A stretch of DNA of 64,000 bases from Mantamonas sphyraenae (taxonomy: Eukaryota > CRuMs > Mantamonadidae), in assembly GCA_026936335.1 (NCBI GenBank), contig JAPMXV010000031.1, positions 1 to 64,000 on the forward strand, read 5' to 3'. The notes under the pieces were generated by a model. The model was given only the letters and a program-made list of their open reading frames with translations. It did not search any database and was not told the DNA's origin. Below, piece after piece: positions 41,301 through 50,223 of this stretch. A program made the position numbers and the translations under genes. Within the stretch, counting starts at the first letter, position 1. Every line of letters begins with the position of its first letter.

Positions 41301-43616
41301 CGTGTGGTATGAGTGCCAGCAGGTTGTGGGAATCCGACACAAGGTGATGCTACTGCTGAATCAAATGATTCGGAGCGACTTTCACCTGTTCACCATGACG
41401 GGTGCAGTGAAGATGGGCTGGATCATGCTGCTCAAGGGTCGGTTGCAAACCATCCGCGCGCAGGAGGAGCAGAACGGGTCGCGGTTGTTTTCACGCTATC
41501 TGCAGCATTTGATGCAGGTAAGCATCAGTGCGAACCAGCACCTGCTCCCGGTGGTCATTGGCACAAAGAACGATCCTACGTGGTCGCGTGCCCTGCAGCA
41601 GACGGTTGTTGCGCTGCAAAAACTGGCTGCGGGCGACGGATTGGATGCAGGCATTGTGAGGCGATCGGCCAGCCACGGCCTGCGAGCCGTCGTCATGGAG
41701 GAGAGCGAGCATCCGTACTCGCCCACCGTGCAACAGGAGAACTTTGTGCGCTTCGAGGGCGCAATCCACTTGGATGTGCGCTTCGACCCGCTGTGTGAGT
41801 TTGGTGACGACAGCAAGAGCTGCTTGATGATCAGTGTGCCGAGTGCTGATCCGTTCAGCGGACCGACGACAGTGAAGCGCATCGTGGCGTTTGAACACGG
41901 TGCACCAACAAAAGCGGTGCGTGTGGATGGAGATGCGCTCGAGTGGGTCTTTATGGCCGAGCATGCACAGACAGCGTGGGGGTTCCGCTTCACGGTGGAG
42001 CCTGTGTACGACGACGACCGCGAGGAGGAGCTCCAGGACAGGGCGCTGGACAACGAAGCGGTGGCCATCGCAGACAACAGCGAATGGTCGCTAGCGTTGG
42101 ACGAGCAGCTGGTGGCGATGATCAATCGCTATTGCGAGATGCCAGACGTGATGAGGCAGGCGGACGGGCCGCATTTGTTTGGAATGCCGCCCAAGTCAAG
42201 GGCGGTCAACACATCGGGCCTCAGTGCTCATCTCAATGTGCTGTATGACAACCTTGATGTGGCCAAGGTGCTGGAGAACCCTGCATTGGCACACTTTGCG
42301 CCCGAGTCCATTTGCGCGCGCTTCCATGCTCTCAAGTACCTGAACAGCCTGGTGGCGGCTCTGTTGCCGTACGTAAGCTTGGAAGACACCCTCATTGGCT
42401 CGCTGGTGCAGCGCCTGCGTGGTATCCTGTTCACCACGGTGAAGCAGGACTGGATCCGCTGTGTGATGGAGGGCAGCGAACAACGCAGCCAGGGCTTGCC
42501 CAAGGTGCGTCTGGACCGCAAGCAGCCTCAGCCCTTGTTTGTGCAGGGATATGAACAGCTCGTAGAGCAGGCTCCCGAGTCGCTGCGGTACAACGGGCGC
42601 GCTTTTGAAGTCATTTTTGTGGGTGAGGGATCGCAAGACGACGGTGGCCCTACCGCGAGGCCATCAGTCAGTTCTGCGCAGACATTGCGAACCCAGAGGT
42701 GGCTTTGTTTGTGCCGTCGCCCAACCAGGTGCACAAGGTGGGCTTGGTGCGCGACAATCTGGTGCCCAACTTGTGCAAGACCAATGGCAAGGACATGCGC
42801 CAGTTTTATGTGGTCGGCATGCTGATGGGCATGGCACTGCGCACAGGCAATCGATTGGACATCGACCTGCCCTCTGTCGTATGGAAGCGCTTTGTGGGCG
42901 AGACGCCGCAGCAGTCAGACCTGGAGTACTTTGACGTAAACACGCTGCACACAGTACAGGCCATGCGGGAGCCGGAGAAACAGGGCCTGACGAGCGACAA
43001 CTTTGCAGATGTGATTGATCTGCGCTTTGTGCGGGAGACAGTCTCGGGGCTGGAGGAAGAACTGCTGCCTGGGGGCGCAGAGCGCGCGGTGACATGGGCC
43101 GACCGAGAGGAGTTTGCAGACGCTTTGGAAGCGCATTGCCTGCACCAATACGATGCAATGATCGAGTGTATGGTGCAAGGCGCATGCAGCATTGTGGAGC
43201 GACACGTTTTTACGATGCTCACGTGGCCAGAGGCGCAACGTTTGATCTGCGCTCCGCGAGGTCTGGACCTAGACCTGCTGCGACGCAACACGCAGTACCG
43301 TGGAGTCAGTGCCGAGGATGAGCACGTGGGCTTTCTGTGGGAGACCCTGGAGTCTCTGAATGACGAGCAAGGAGAACAATTTCTACGCTTTGTGTTTGGG
43401 CGTACAAGGCTCCCGCCGGCAAGCGAGTTGCAGGAGCAACCGTTTGCCATTTCCGTGTTCCAGCGCGACGGAGATCCCAACGAGTACCTGCCCATGGCCC
43501 ACACGTGCTACTTCATCCTGGATCTGCCCGCCTACTCATCCGCAGACGTGATGCGCACCAAGCTCCTGTACGCCATCGAGTCGTGCCGCGAAATTGACAC
43601 AGACGAACATTTGTGA
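32380..43616 (+). CDS. Giant SPRY-ZZ-PH-HECT E3 ubiquitin ligase
   Basis: Exons end at 32780 and 33142; the last exon runs 33319-43616 (introns 32781-32993 and 33143-33318). About 3,600 residues. Order: ~1,000 residues of helical solenoid (33319-36400); SPRY (~36640-37050; LNGLNLGIAFHNVRG); EF-hand-like region (~38400-38640); ZZ zinc finger (~39120-39260; CNLC...CLNC...CSAC...H); HERC2/MIB-like module (~39370-39600); PH domain (~40084-40380); HECT from ~42590. The HECT has GEGSQDDGGP and ends near the catalytic Cys in MAHTCYFILDLPAY (~43500). The frame breaks at CCC 42648-42650; one more C restores GGPYREAISQFC, as required by the HECT consensus. The first exon is uncertain: ATG 32380 and the conserved start (HLTWNDLELLF) are in different frames across a CT-rich tract (32475-32540). 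Confidence 0.88.
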
Positions 43617-43665
43617 AGCAATGAGTGAAGCAATGAACACAGTGATCTCAATTGTTGCATTCGCA

Positions 43666-46600
43666 TCACCCCGAATCCTCCCGGTGCTCGTCCACCAAAT
43701 CCTCGCTACCAATGTGCGCGTGTTCCACGGGCTTGGGTCCCACCAGACTAAGCAATACGGGCAGGAAAAGCAGACCGTGGCCGAGTCCGAGGAGCACAGT
43801 CGACGTCAGCAACGCCCAAAACGTGCGGAAGATGGCTGACTGCGACACACCCAGGAGACAGATGCCCAGAAAGGTGGAAAACGCACCGTAGAGGACGCTT
43901 GCACCCATTTGGCCGTACACCTTGGTAATGCGCTCGTTCCTGTCTCGTCCGGGCATGGTGACAAACTGGTGGGCGATGTGTGCCGAGTAGTCGACGCTGA
44001 GGCCGACAGCCATGACCAGGTTGGCCACGGTGACACTGTCGATCGAACGGTCGCTGTAGAACAGGGCTCCCAGAAGGCCTGCATCGATCATAACAATGCA
44101 TATCATGACAAACAGCGAAGCGGCTGGGTGAATCAGGAAGATGGCGCAGATGATCATGACAACCACAGCCGCCACGGCCAGATTCTGGATTGCCTCGAGC
44201 TCGATGATGGCAAACTGCTCCGTGAAAATGAATTCGTAGCTGTAGACAAACAGGTCTGGAACAGATGAAGCACGAGCGAGCTTTCGTGCCTCCGCCATAC
44301 GGCGAACGGACCCGGTTGTGTTGGATACGGCCTTGAGCTCCAATCCCATGCGGCTTGTGTCAATTTGGGTCCTGTTGTTGTCCACAAAGATGATGTCTGC
44401 GACAAAAGGAGCGCCCGACCCATCCAGAAACTGACGAAGTGTGGCGTAGAAAGAGTCGCGCGTAGTTGGGATTCCGTGTGTGGTTTTCGTCAGAGCGGGC
44501 TGTGTTGCGTTGAGCCACTCGATGTACGTTGTGTACCACCACTTTCCTGCGCCATTGATGTATGTGTGTTTGTCAAGGTCGTTCGCAGTGGCGTGCAAGT
44601 CAAGGATGCCCTTGGCCACGGCGTCTGTGTGGTACTCTACAGCACGCTTGGTGTAGATGCTCACGACGAGGGGCAAGTCGTCCCAGATGCGATCGGTTTC
44701 CTCCTCGTAGCGGATGAGGTAGGATCCGTCCGGTGCGAGATCCTTCACCGTGAAATCTTGCTGGACCTGAGTGGCCGCCCACACGTTGACGCCAAACACG
44801 CCAAAGAAGATGAGCAGCACGAGGACTTTGGTGACAGGATGAAGCATGAAGGGAGCCAGGCGCTGTTGCATAAAGCGTGGAAGTGGGGCAGAGGGCAGGG
44901 GATTGCCGAAAGAGTCGGTGTTGTCACTGCGAGGCAGCGCGTCACCGTGCAGGGAACCCTTGGATGGTGCAGGAGGCCCATCGTCGGCTTCATGTTTGAT
45001 ACTGTGTGCAGGCTGAGAAGCAGGGTCGTGCTGCGGCTCACCCTGGTGTTGAGGGTGCACGGTCCAGGCATTCTTCTTTGTGGATGTGTGAGTCGGGTGC
45101 TCGTCGCTGTCATCATCATCACTCTCCGAATCGTTGACGCTGAATTCGTCTGTGGCGATCACACGGGCAGGAATGGCCTCCCCGTCGCTGTCTGCCGAAT
45201 GCTTGCGGCTGAGCACCTCGACGACGGCCGAGTCGGTCGATGGATGACCGTGCTCGTGCTTGTGCGAATCTTCACTGGGCGCTTCAATATCTTGGACAGC
45301 CCGTGTTTTCCAGCAGCAGACGTCGTAGCGTTGCTGTTGGCGTCTGCGTGCGTCGAGGTAGAGGGCACAGACGAAGAAGGTGACTTGGAAAAGGTAGTCA
45401 AAGAGCACGGCCACGGTTGCGTAGGTGCAGAAGGAGCGCATGGCCGGAAGCACTGTGGTGGTGCCCACCGCAAAGGCAAGCACAGATGTGATGGATGTCA
45501 TGGTGATGGAGGAGCCCGAGTCGGCCAAGCCGCGTGCGACGCGTTCGCGCAGAGTGTACTTGTGCAGCTGGCGCTCAAAGGTGTCGACGATGATGAACAT
45601 GTCGTCTACGCCAACGCCGAGGATGAGAAAGGGGACGACTGAGTTTGGGGCCACGTACGTAATGCCGAGGTAGCCGCCCAGGCCGAAGCTCACACCGATG
45701 CTGCCAGCGACGCAAAAGATACCTGCTTGTGAAAGAGCAATCTTACTTTCGACACGATCCCGCTGGCCGAGAGAGAAGGACGAGTACACAATGATGATGA
45801 TGAAAGCGAGCACCATATAGATGATGTTTTCTGAGATGCTGCGAGCCAGTTCGGTCTCGATGCTCTTGGCAAAGGTGAACACCCCGTCGATTTTGTGGTT
45901 GGAAAGCAGAGAATCGACTTGCTTCTCTGCTTCCTGGAACCAGGCGCGTTCCCAGCGCAAGGCCGTGGCAGAGTCCGAGTCGCCGTCCGAAATCCAGCTC
46001 ACACGCAACACTGTGGCTGCTGTGATCTTTCCGGCTGCGTCGCGTGTATTGTTGCCCAGCATGGAGTCGATGGTGGTGCGGGAAAGGGCACCGGACGATT
46101 CGGCGGCGTTTAATGGAGGCCAGAAGCTGAGCCTCCGAAAGCTCGCCAATGCGGGTCCCGTTGTTTCCAAACACGGAAAAGATACTGTTGATGACGCACC
46201 CACCACGCGAGTCCTTGTAGCATAGAGAGGCGAAGGTGGTGCCGCTGCTGTCTTTGACAGAGGTGAGTGCGTCTGTGGCGGACCAGGCTGCGGCGAAACG
46301 GGCTGGAGAGAGGAGGGACGTGGAACGATCGCTCGCAAACAAGACGAGTGTTTGCACACGCGGTGTGGTGGGAAACTTGGATTCCACAAACGCCTTTTGC
46401 GTCTGGGCTTCCGAGTCCTGCAAGACGGGAGTGTTGAAGCGAGGGTGAGCTGGCTGCCGGAGGTTTTCCGTAGCTTCTCACAGACGGCAACTGCCTGTGG
46501 CCGGCGACTGGGCATGTCCAACGCAATGATGCAAGGACACCAGTCCGCAACACGTACCTGAGGCACCCAAATGAGGCTTGGATCGGATTCAGAGACAATG

Positions 46601-46767
46601 AGGGGCAATCCTCCGAGGCAGGCAAGGACAAAGACAACCACGGTTGCCATCACCACACGGTGGTGGTCGACCAGGAAGAGTCCAAGACGGTAGAAGACGC
46701 GACGGATGGCAGCATCCGTGTGCTTGCCAGCCACAAGCAGTGAATTTTTGGAGGCTTCCTGCTCCAT
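43666..46767 (-). CDS. Patched/NPC1-type RND transporter-like protein
   Basis: Exon 1 46767-46558 (70 codons), intron from 46557 (GTACGT) to an acceptor at 46418 (GTCTTGCAG; an in-frame alternative lies at 46454), then one long exon to 43666; ~1,000 residues. Topology: TM1 (VVMATVVVFVLACLGGLPLI), a ~250-residue luminal loop, a sterol-sensing-domain-like bundle (IIYMVLAFIIIIVYSSFSLG; LILGVGVDDMFIIVDTFER), an acidic/Ser cytosolic linker (~44880-45300), a second loop, and a second six-TM bundle containing VANLVMAVGLSVDYSAHIAH. The two GxxxD-type TM4/TM10 motifs (GVGVDD; GLSVDY) are the hallmark of the family. Lipid/sterol export is inferred. One frame break at GGCC 46118-46121 (an extra base) interrupts loop 1. 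No hedgehog pathway is implied. Confidence 0.85.
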   Translation of the reverse strand: MEQEASKNSLLVAGKHTDAAIRRVFYRLGLFLVDHHRVVMATVVVFVLACLGGLPLIVSESDPSLIWVPQVRVADWCPCIIALDMPSRRPQAVAVCEKLRKTSGSQLTLASTLPSCRTRKPRRKRRLWNPSFPPHRVCKHSSCLRAIVPRPSSLQPVSPQPGPPQTHSPLSKTAAAPPSPLYATRTRVVGASSTVSFPCLETTGPALASFRRLSFWPPLNAAESSGALSRTTIDSMLGNNTRDAAGKITAATVLRVSWISDGDSDSATALRWERAWFQEAEKQVDSLLSNHKIDGVFTFAKSIETELARSISENIIYMVLAFIIIIVYSSFSLGQRDRVESKIALSQAGIFCVAGSIGVSFGLGGYLGITYVAPNSVVPFLILGVGVDDMFIIVDTFERQLHKYTLRERVARGLADSGSSITMTSITSVLAFAVGTTTVLPAMRSFCTYATVAVLFDYLFQVTFFVCALYLDARRRQQQRYDVCCWKTRAVQDIEAPSEDSHKHEHGHPSTDSAVVEVLSRKHSADSDGEAIPARVIATDEFSVNDSESDDDDSDEHPTHTSTKKNAWTVHPQHQGEPQHDPASQPAHSIKHEADDGPPAPSKGSLHGDALPRSDNTDSFGNPLPSAPLPRFMQQRLAPFMLHPVTKVLVLLIFFGVFGVNVWAATQVQQDFTVKDLAPDGSYLIRYEEETDRIWDDLPLVVSIYTKRAVEYHTDAVAKGILDLHATANDLDKHTYINGAGKWWYTTYIEWLNATQPALTKTTHGIPTTRDSFYATLRQFLDGSGAPFVADIIFVDNNRTQIDTSRMGLELKAVSNTTGSVRRMAEARKLARASSVPDLFVYSYEFIFTEQFAIIELEAIQNLAVAAVVVMIICAIFLIHPAASLFVMICIVMIDAGLLGALFYSDRSIDSVTVANLVMAVGLSVDYSAHIAHQFVTMPGRDRNERITKVYGQMGASVLYGAFSTFLGICLLGVSQSAIFRTFWALLTSTVLLGLGHGLLFLPVLLSLVGPKPVEHAHIGSEDLVDEHREDSG

Positions 46768-46826
46768 GTGCGGCAATCTTCCCCGTTTTGTTGGGTGCAC
46801 CTTGGCGTGCACGCAATCGACCTGTC

Positions 46827-48023
46827 TCACATGTCCTCCTCGACGTTTTGCGTGGTGGTTTGCGTCTGGGTGGAATCGGATTGCGCGGTTGAGGCAGATT
46901 CGTCGTCGAGAGCTGCCAAGTCGCCGTTGCGGTCCAGAAGTTCCAGAACGAGGTGTGCAACACCAGAAGGGTCACGGGAGGCAGAGTCTGTGAGATAGGC
47001 CATAACATCTGTGTGGAGACGGGAAAAATCGACAAGGGTGCCTGCGGCATAGCGTCCGACATTGAAACGGGAGGACGCGCGGGGATCGGTGTCAAGCTGT
47101 GGCGGCAGCTCTGCGCCGACAGCCTGGTTCTGGTCGGCATCGAGGGCGTGTTCCATGGCAGTTTTGTACACATAATGCTGGGAGTCATGGTGTGGGGCAA
47201 ACTCTGTGGTCCAGAGGTTGCCTGCGTCAAGGATGCGTTGGAGTGCCTGGGACTCTGCAGTGGCAAAGAAGCGGTACCAGAGAGCATCGATGTGGGCAAA
47301 CGAGACGAGGGAGACGCGCTGCTGGAATTCGGTGGAATGGAGAAGTGCAGGGAGGACGGAGGGCCCGTCGTTGGCCCAAGTGTCGGTCAGGTGGGCGTGA
47401 CCAATGCGCAGATTCATGTTGCAAGCGTAGCGCATGAGAGGACGATCTTCATGGGCACTGCAGGCGAGGGTGTGGTCGAGAAATTCAGCGTCGTCGTGGA
47501 TGGGGAGGGAGACGTTGAGTGGATCAAACTTGACGTGGCGGTTGAGGTCCTGGACGTAGTCCTTGGCCTCTTCGCTGACGTGTTCGGTCTGCACAAGCCG
47601 TTCAATAATGATATCCCAGGCGCGCTTTGTCTCTCGGGTGTCTGCCTGGTCGAGGGTGTTGAGGACAAAGTCGAGCGCGCCGACCGGACGCAACAACTGG
47701 GGCAGCAGCATGGTACTGGCCCATTGCTGGGCATGGACAGTGTCTGCATGCTCTCGAAAGAGACTGGTGACAAAGCAGAGCATGCCCAAGCTCGTAGGTC
47801 CCTGATAGCCCTGTTGCTCGCTGTATCGGAGGAGAGCCGGGGGCAAAAAGGTACTTGCAGGAGTGACGTCCTTCTTGAGGCGGTATGTGGTGATCCAGCG
47901 AAGGGCCGAGTTGCGGTCAATGTCTGCGTGCGAGAAGTGATTGTCGAATGCACGCAGATGGGATTCGAATTGGAGGAGGAGGGCGGATTTGTTGCCGGCC
48001 GCGGACTTGGCCTTGGAGGACAT
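46827..48023 (-). CDS. Unrecognised 398-residue protein
   Basis: Single-exon frame starting at ATG 48023 (MSSKAKSAAGNKSALLLQFE) and ending just 60 bp before the start of the patched-type gene, transcribed in the same direction. Composition is that of a soluble, mostly helical protein (DFVLNTLDQADTRETKRAWD; ALHSTEFQQRVSLV-like segments), with a polar Thr/Gln-rich, acidic C-terminus (TQTQTTTQNVEEDM). There is no signal peptide, membrane segment, or motif I can assign. It could be an armadillo-like scaffold; this is a guess from the helix pattern. Confidence 0.6.
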   Translation of the reverse strand: MSSKAKSAAGNKSALLLQFESHLRAFDNHFSHADIDRNSALRWITTYRLKKDVTPASTFLPPALLRYSEQQGYQGPTSLGMLCFVTSLFREHADTVHAQQWASTMLLPQLLRPVGALDFVLNTLDQADTRETKRAWDIIIERLVQTEHVSEEAKDYVQDLNRHVKFDPLNVSLPIHDDAEFLDHTLACSAHEDRPLMRYACNMNLRIGHAHLTDTWANDGPSVLPALLHSTEFQQRVSLVSFAHIDALWYRFFATAESQALQRILDAGNLWTTEFAPHHDSQHYVYKTAMEHALDADQNQAVGAELPPQLDTDPRASSRFNVGRYAAGTLVDFSRLHTDVMAYLTDSASRDPSGVAHLVLELLDRNGDLAALDDESASTAQSDSTQTQTTTQNVEEDM

Positions 48024-48103
48024 GATTGACGAGACGAGACGAAATTAGTTGTGGACGAGAGTGTGCATGGGCAAAATCGCACGCTCTTCATTGGGCTAAA
48101 CAT

Positions 48104-50155
48104 TTATCGGGTCTTGACCTTGCCGACGTTGCTCCTGTAGAGGAGAGTGTCCTCCTCCCAGCCGCAGAAGGCGCAGCAAGCCAGCAGAGCGCCGAGCGAG
48201 ACAAAGAGGAGCACAAAGAGGGCAATCTGGTAGTGCTCGATCTCGAGGGCGGTGTAGGTGTTGTCGAGGTCGACGGTGGTGTTTGTGTTGTTGGTCTCGC
48301 CCAGGAAAGCGTTGAGGTGGCGAGCGTGCGAGGCGTGAGCCGGGGCGGCAGCGAGGCAACGGACGCGCACGGGAGCCTTGGAGGCTTGCAGGTTGGAGTT
48401 GATGCTAGCGCAGATGTCATGACCGACGGCGTTTCGGACGTGGACGTGCGGGAAGGTGTGCTTGAGCGAGTGGGCGTCTGTGAGCAGAGCGTCGCCAAGA
48501 TGGTTGCGCAGCTGCTTGAGAATATGTTCAAGGTGAGCAGGGGCGACGTGGCGGTGGCGCATGTGGTTGGGCATTCGGATGATCTGGGCGCTGATGCGTC
48601 CGTACTGGCTGCGCAGGGAGCGGAGCAGGTTCTGGATGGCCAGGTCCATGGTCAGGGAAGCCTGAGCTGCAGCGTCGTTGTCGGCTGCGTCAAAGCTGCG
48701 CAGGGCAGAGAAGTGGATGGCAAAGAAGTCGGGCACGTTGTCTGCGACGAGCTTCTTGAGATCATCCTGCTCGGCAAGGGTCTGTGCAAGCTTGTAGAGG
48801 GAAGCGCACTCGAGGTAGTGCGCGAGCTGGTGTGTGGGGAGCTTGCGCAGTGCGGCGACGTCGACGTTGGGCAGCAGGTTCAGGTCATCCAGGGAGACGG
48901 TGAAGCGAGCCAGGCTGTTGTGGGTTTCATCGAGGCGAGACGCCATGGTGTTGTCGAGGACGCTGAGCTGAACGACGTTGGCCAAGTTGCGAGCAGGCGA
49001 CGAAGCGTGGTGCAGAGCAGCGCGTGCATGGACACGGTCGGCAGACATGGAGACGACGAGAGACTTGCCCTTGTACAGCTGGGTGAGCACATCGGCGGTG
49101 TTGCCACGCACGGCGTGGCACTTGGGGTGCTTCGTGCGGAATGCGTGCACAAGCTTGTCTGCAGAGGGCGAAGCCGCAGGAGTGGGGTCAGCACACAGGA
49201 GATGGGCAAGTGCAGGTAGGAGGAGGGGGACAAGGCAAGGGCCGGTGGGATGGCGGGATGGCATGCTGCAAAGGACGTACTCTTGAGATGCCAAGCGCGA
49301 GAGACGATGCCATGCACGGAAGCGCGATGACCCGTGAGCATTGAAACGCGGTGTGCCAGCGTGCTGTGCAGGCGCGAATGGCGCAGGCGGTAGCGACGAG
49401 CACGACGCAACAGATTGCGCAGAGGAGTGCGGTGAGCTGTGGAGGATGAAGGAGGCGTGCATGGATGGCACAGGCGCGGACGACGATGTGAGTGTGTGGC
49501 AATGGGGAAGCGGAAGCCAAAATTGCACGCAGGCGCATGGCACAGTGCGTAGAGGGCTAAAGAAGGCCAGGGCCAGGCGTCATTGGCAGTGAGGTACATG
49601 GAAGGCGACCCGTAGAGAGGATGGAGGAGCAGATGGAGACGCGGCGGCCAGCGACGGGAAGGGAGGGAAAAACCGGCGGGTGGAACTAACCGTGAGTGTC
49701 CACGCGACCCTGGTCGATGGTGATGAGGACGTTTGCGCGGCTCTTGCGGAACACACGGGCAGTGGAACGTGTGTGGGCGTTGCTCGAGGCGTGTTTTGCG
49801 CCATGAGAAGGCACACCGATGGCGTGGGAGACGTGTTCAGCCACTTGCAAATCGGTGAGGGGCAGCACCTTGGCGTCAGAGGGGCTCTCGTCCTGCTCCT
49901 GCTCTTGCTTAGCGTCGTGGCCCAGCTCCAGGCTATGCATTTCGCTGTGCTGCTCCGAGGCATCGGCAGACTCGATCAGCACATTGCCAGAGCGTCCGTG
50001 AAAGTAGTCTGCAAGGCCTGTGTCAGCAACGGGACGACCATGACGACGGCGACACGCACGCTACCCTCACGTTCCAGCTTACCTTTGCTCTCGTCAGCGA
50101 CGATCAAGCTTGCGCAAAGCAGCATGCACACCACAATCACAGTCGTCTTGAGCAT
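48104..50155 (-). CDS. ATP6AP2: ATP6AP2 (renin receptor)-like V-ATPase accessory protein
   Basis: Exons 50155-50083, 50008-49691 and 49158-48104, all phase 1, summing to 481 residues. Residues 1-~21 are a signal peptide (MLKTTVIVVCMLLCASLIVA). The luminal part has segments lining up with ATP6AP2 (LPLTDLQVAEHVSHAIGVP; RANVLITIDQGRVD; LNLLPNVDVAALRKLPTHQL; LAIQNLLRSLRSQYG). A single TM helix (ALFVLLFVSLGALLACCAFC) is followed by the short tail WEEDTLLYRSN, matching the DSIIYRMT tail embedded in the V-ATPase membrane ring. Family role: V-ATPase assembly in the ER. The second intron (49690-49159, 532 nt) is the longest in the window, so exon 3 may start earlier. It is divergent from the PB1 gene by 68 bp. 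Confidence 0.78.
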
Positions 50156-50223
50156 GATGTGTTTGCGGTGGGGGTTTTTGGCTGGCAAGAGAGGCGCGCG
50201 GAGATGGGCAACCGTATCCAGAA

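Noticed and set aside
43666-46767. Hedgehog-pathway Patched orthologue
   Set aside because: RND/SSD architecture is shared with NPC1, Dispatched and bacterial exporters; nothing in the window specifies hedgehog signalling, so only the broad family is called.
46827-48029. Plus-strand 358-codon frame opposite the 398-residue unknown gene
   Set aside because: Two long antiparallel frames exist here; the minus frame has balanced composition and a start in a short intergenic gap, whereas the plus frame is Val/Gly-rich, typical of antisense.
49159-49690. Separate gene encoded by the open frame inside the long ATP6AP2-like intron
   Set aside because: The frame is Leu/His/Ser-rich without conserved features, and splice phases of the flanking exons fit perfectly without it.
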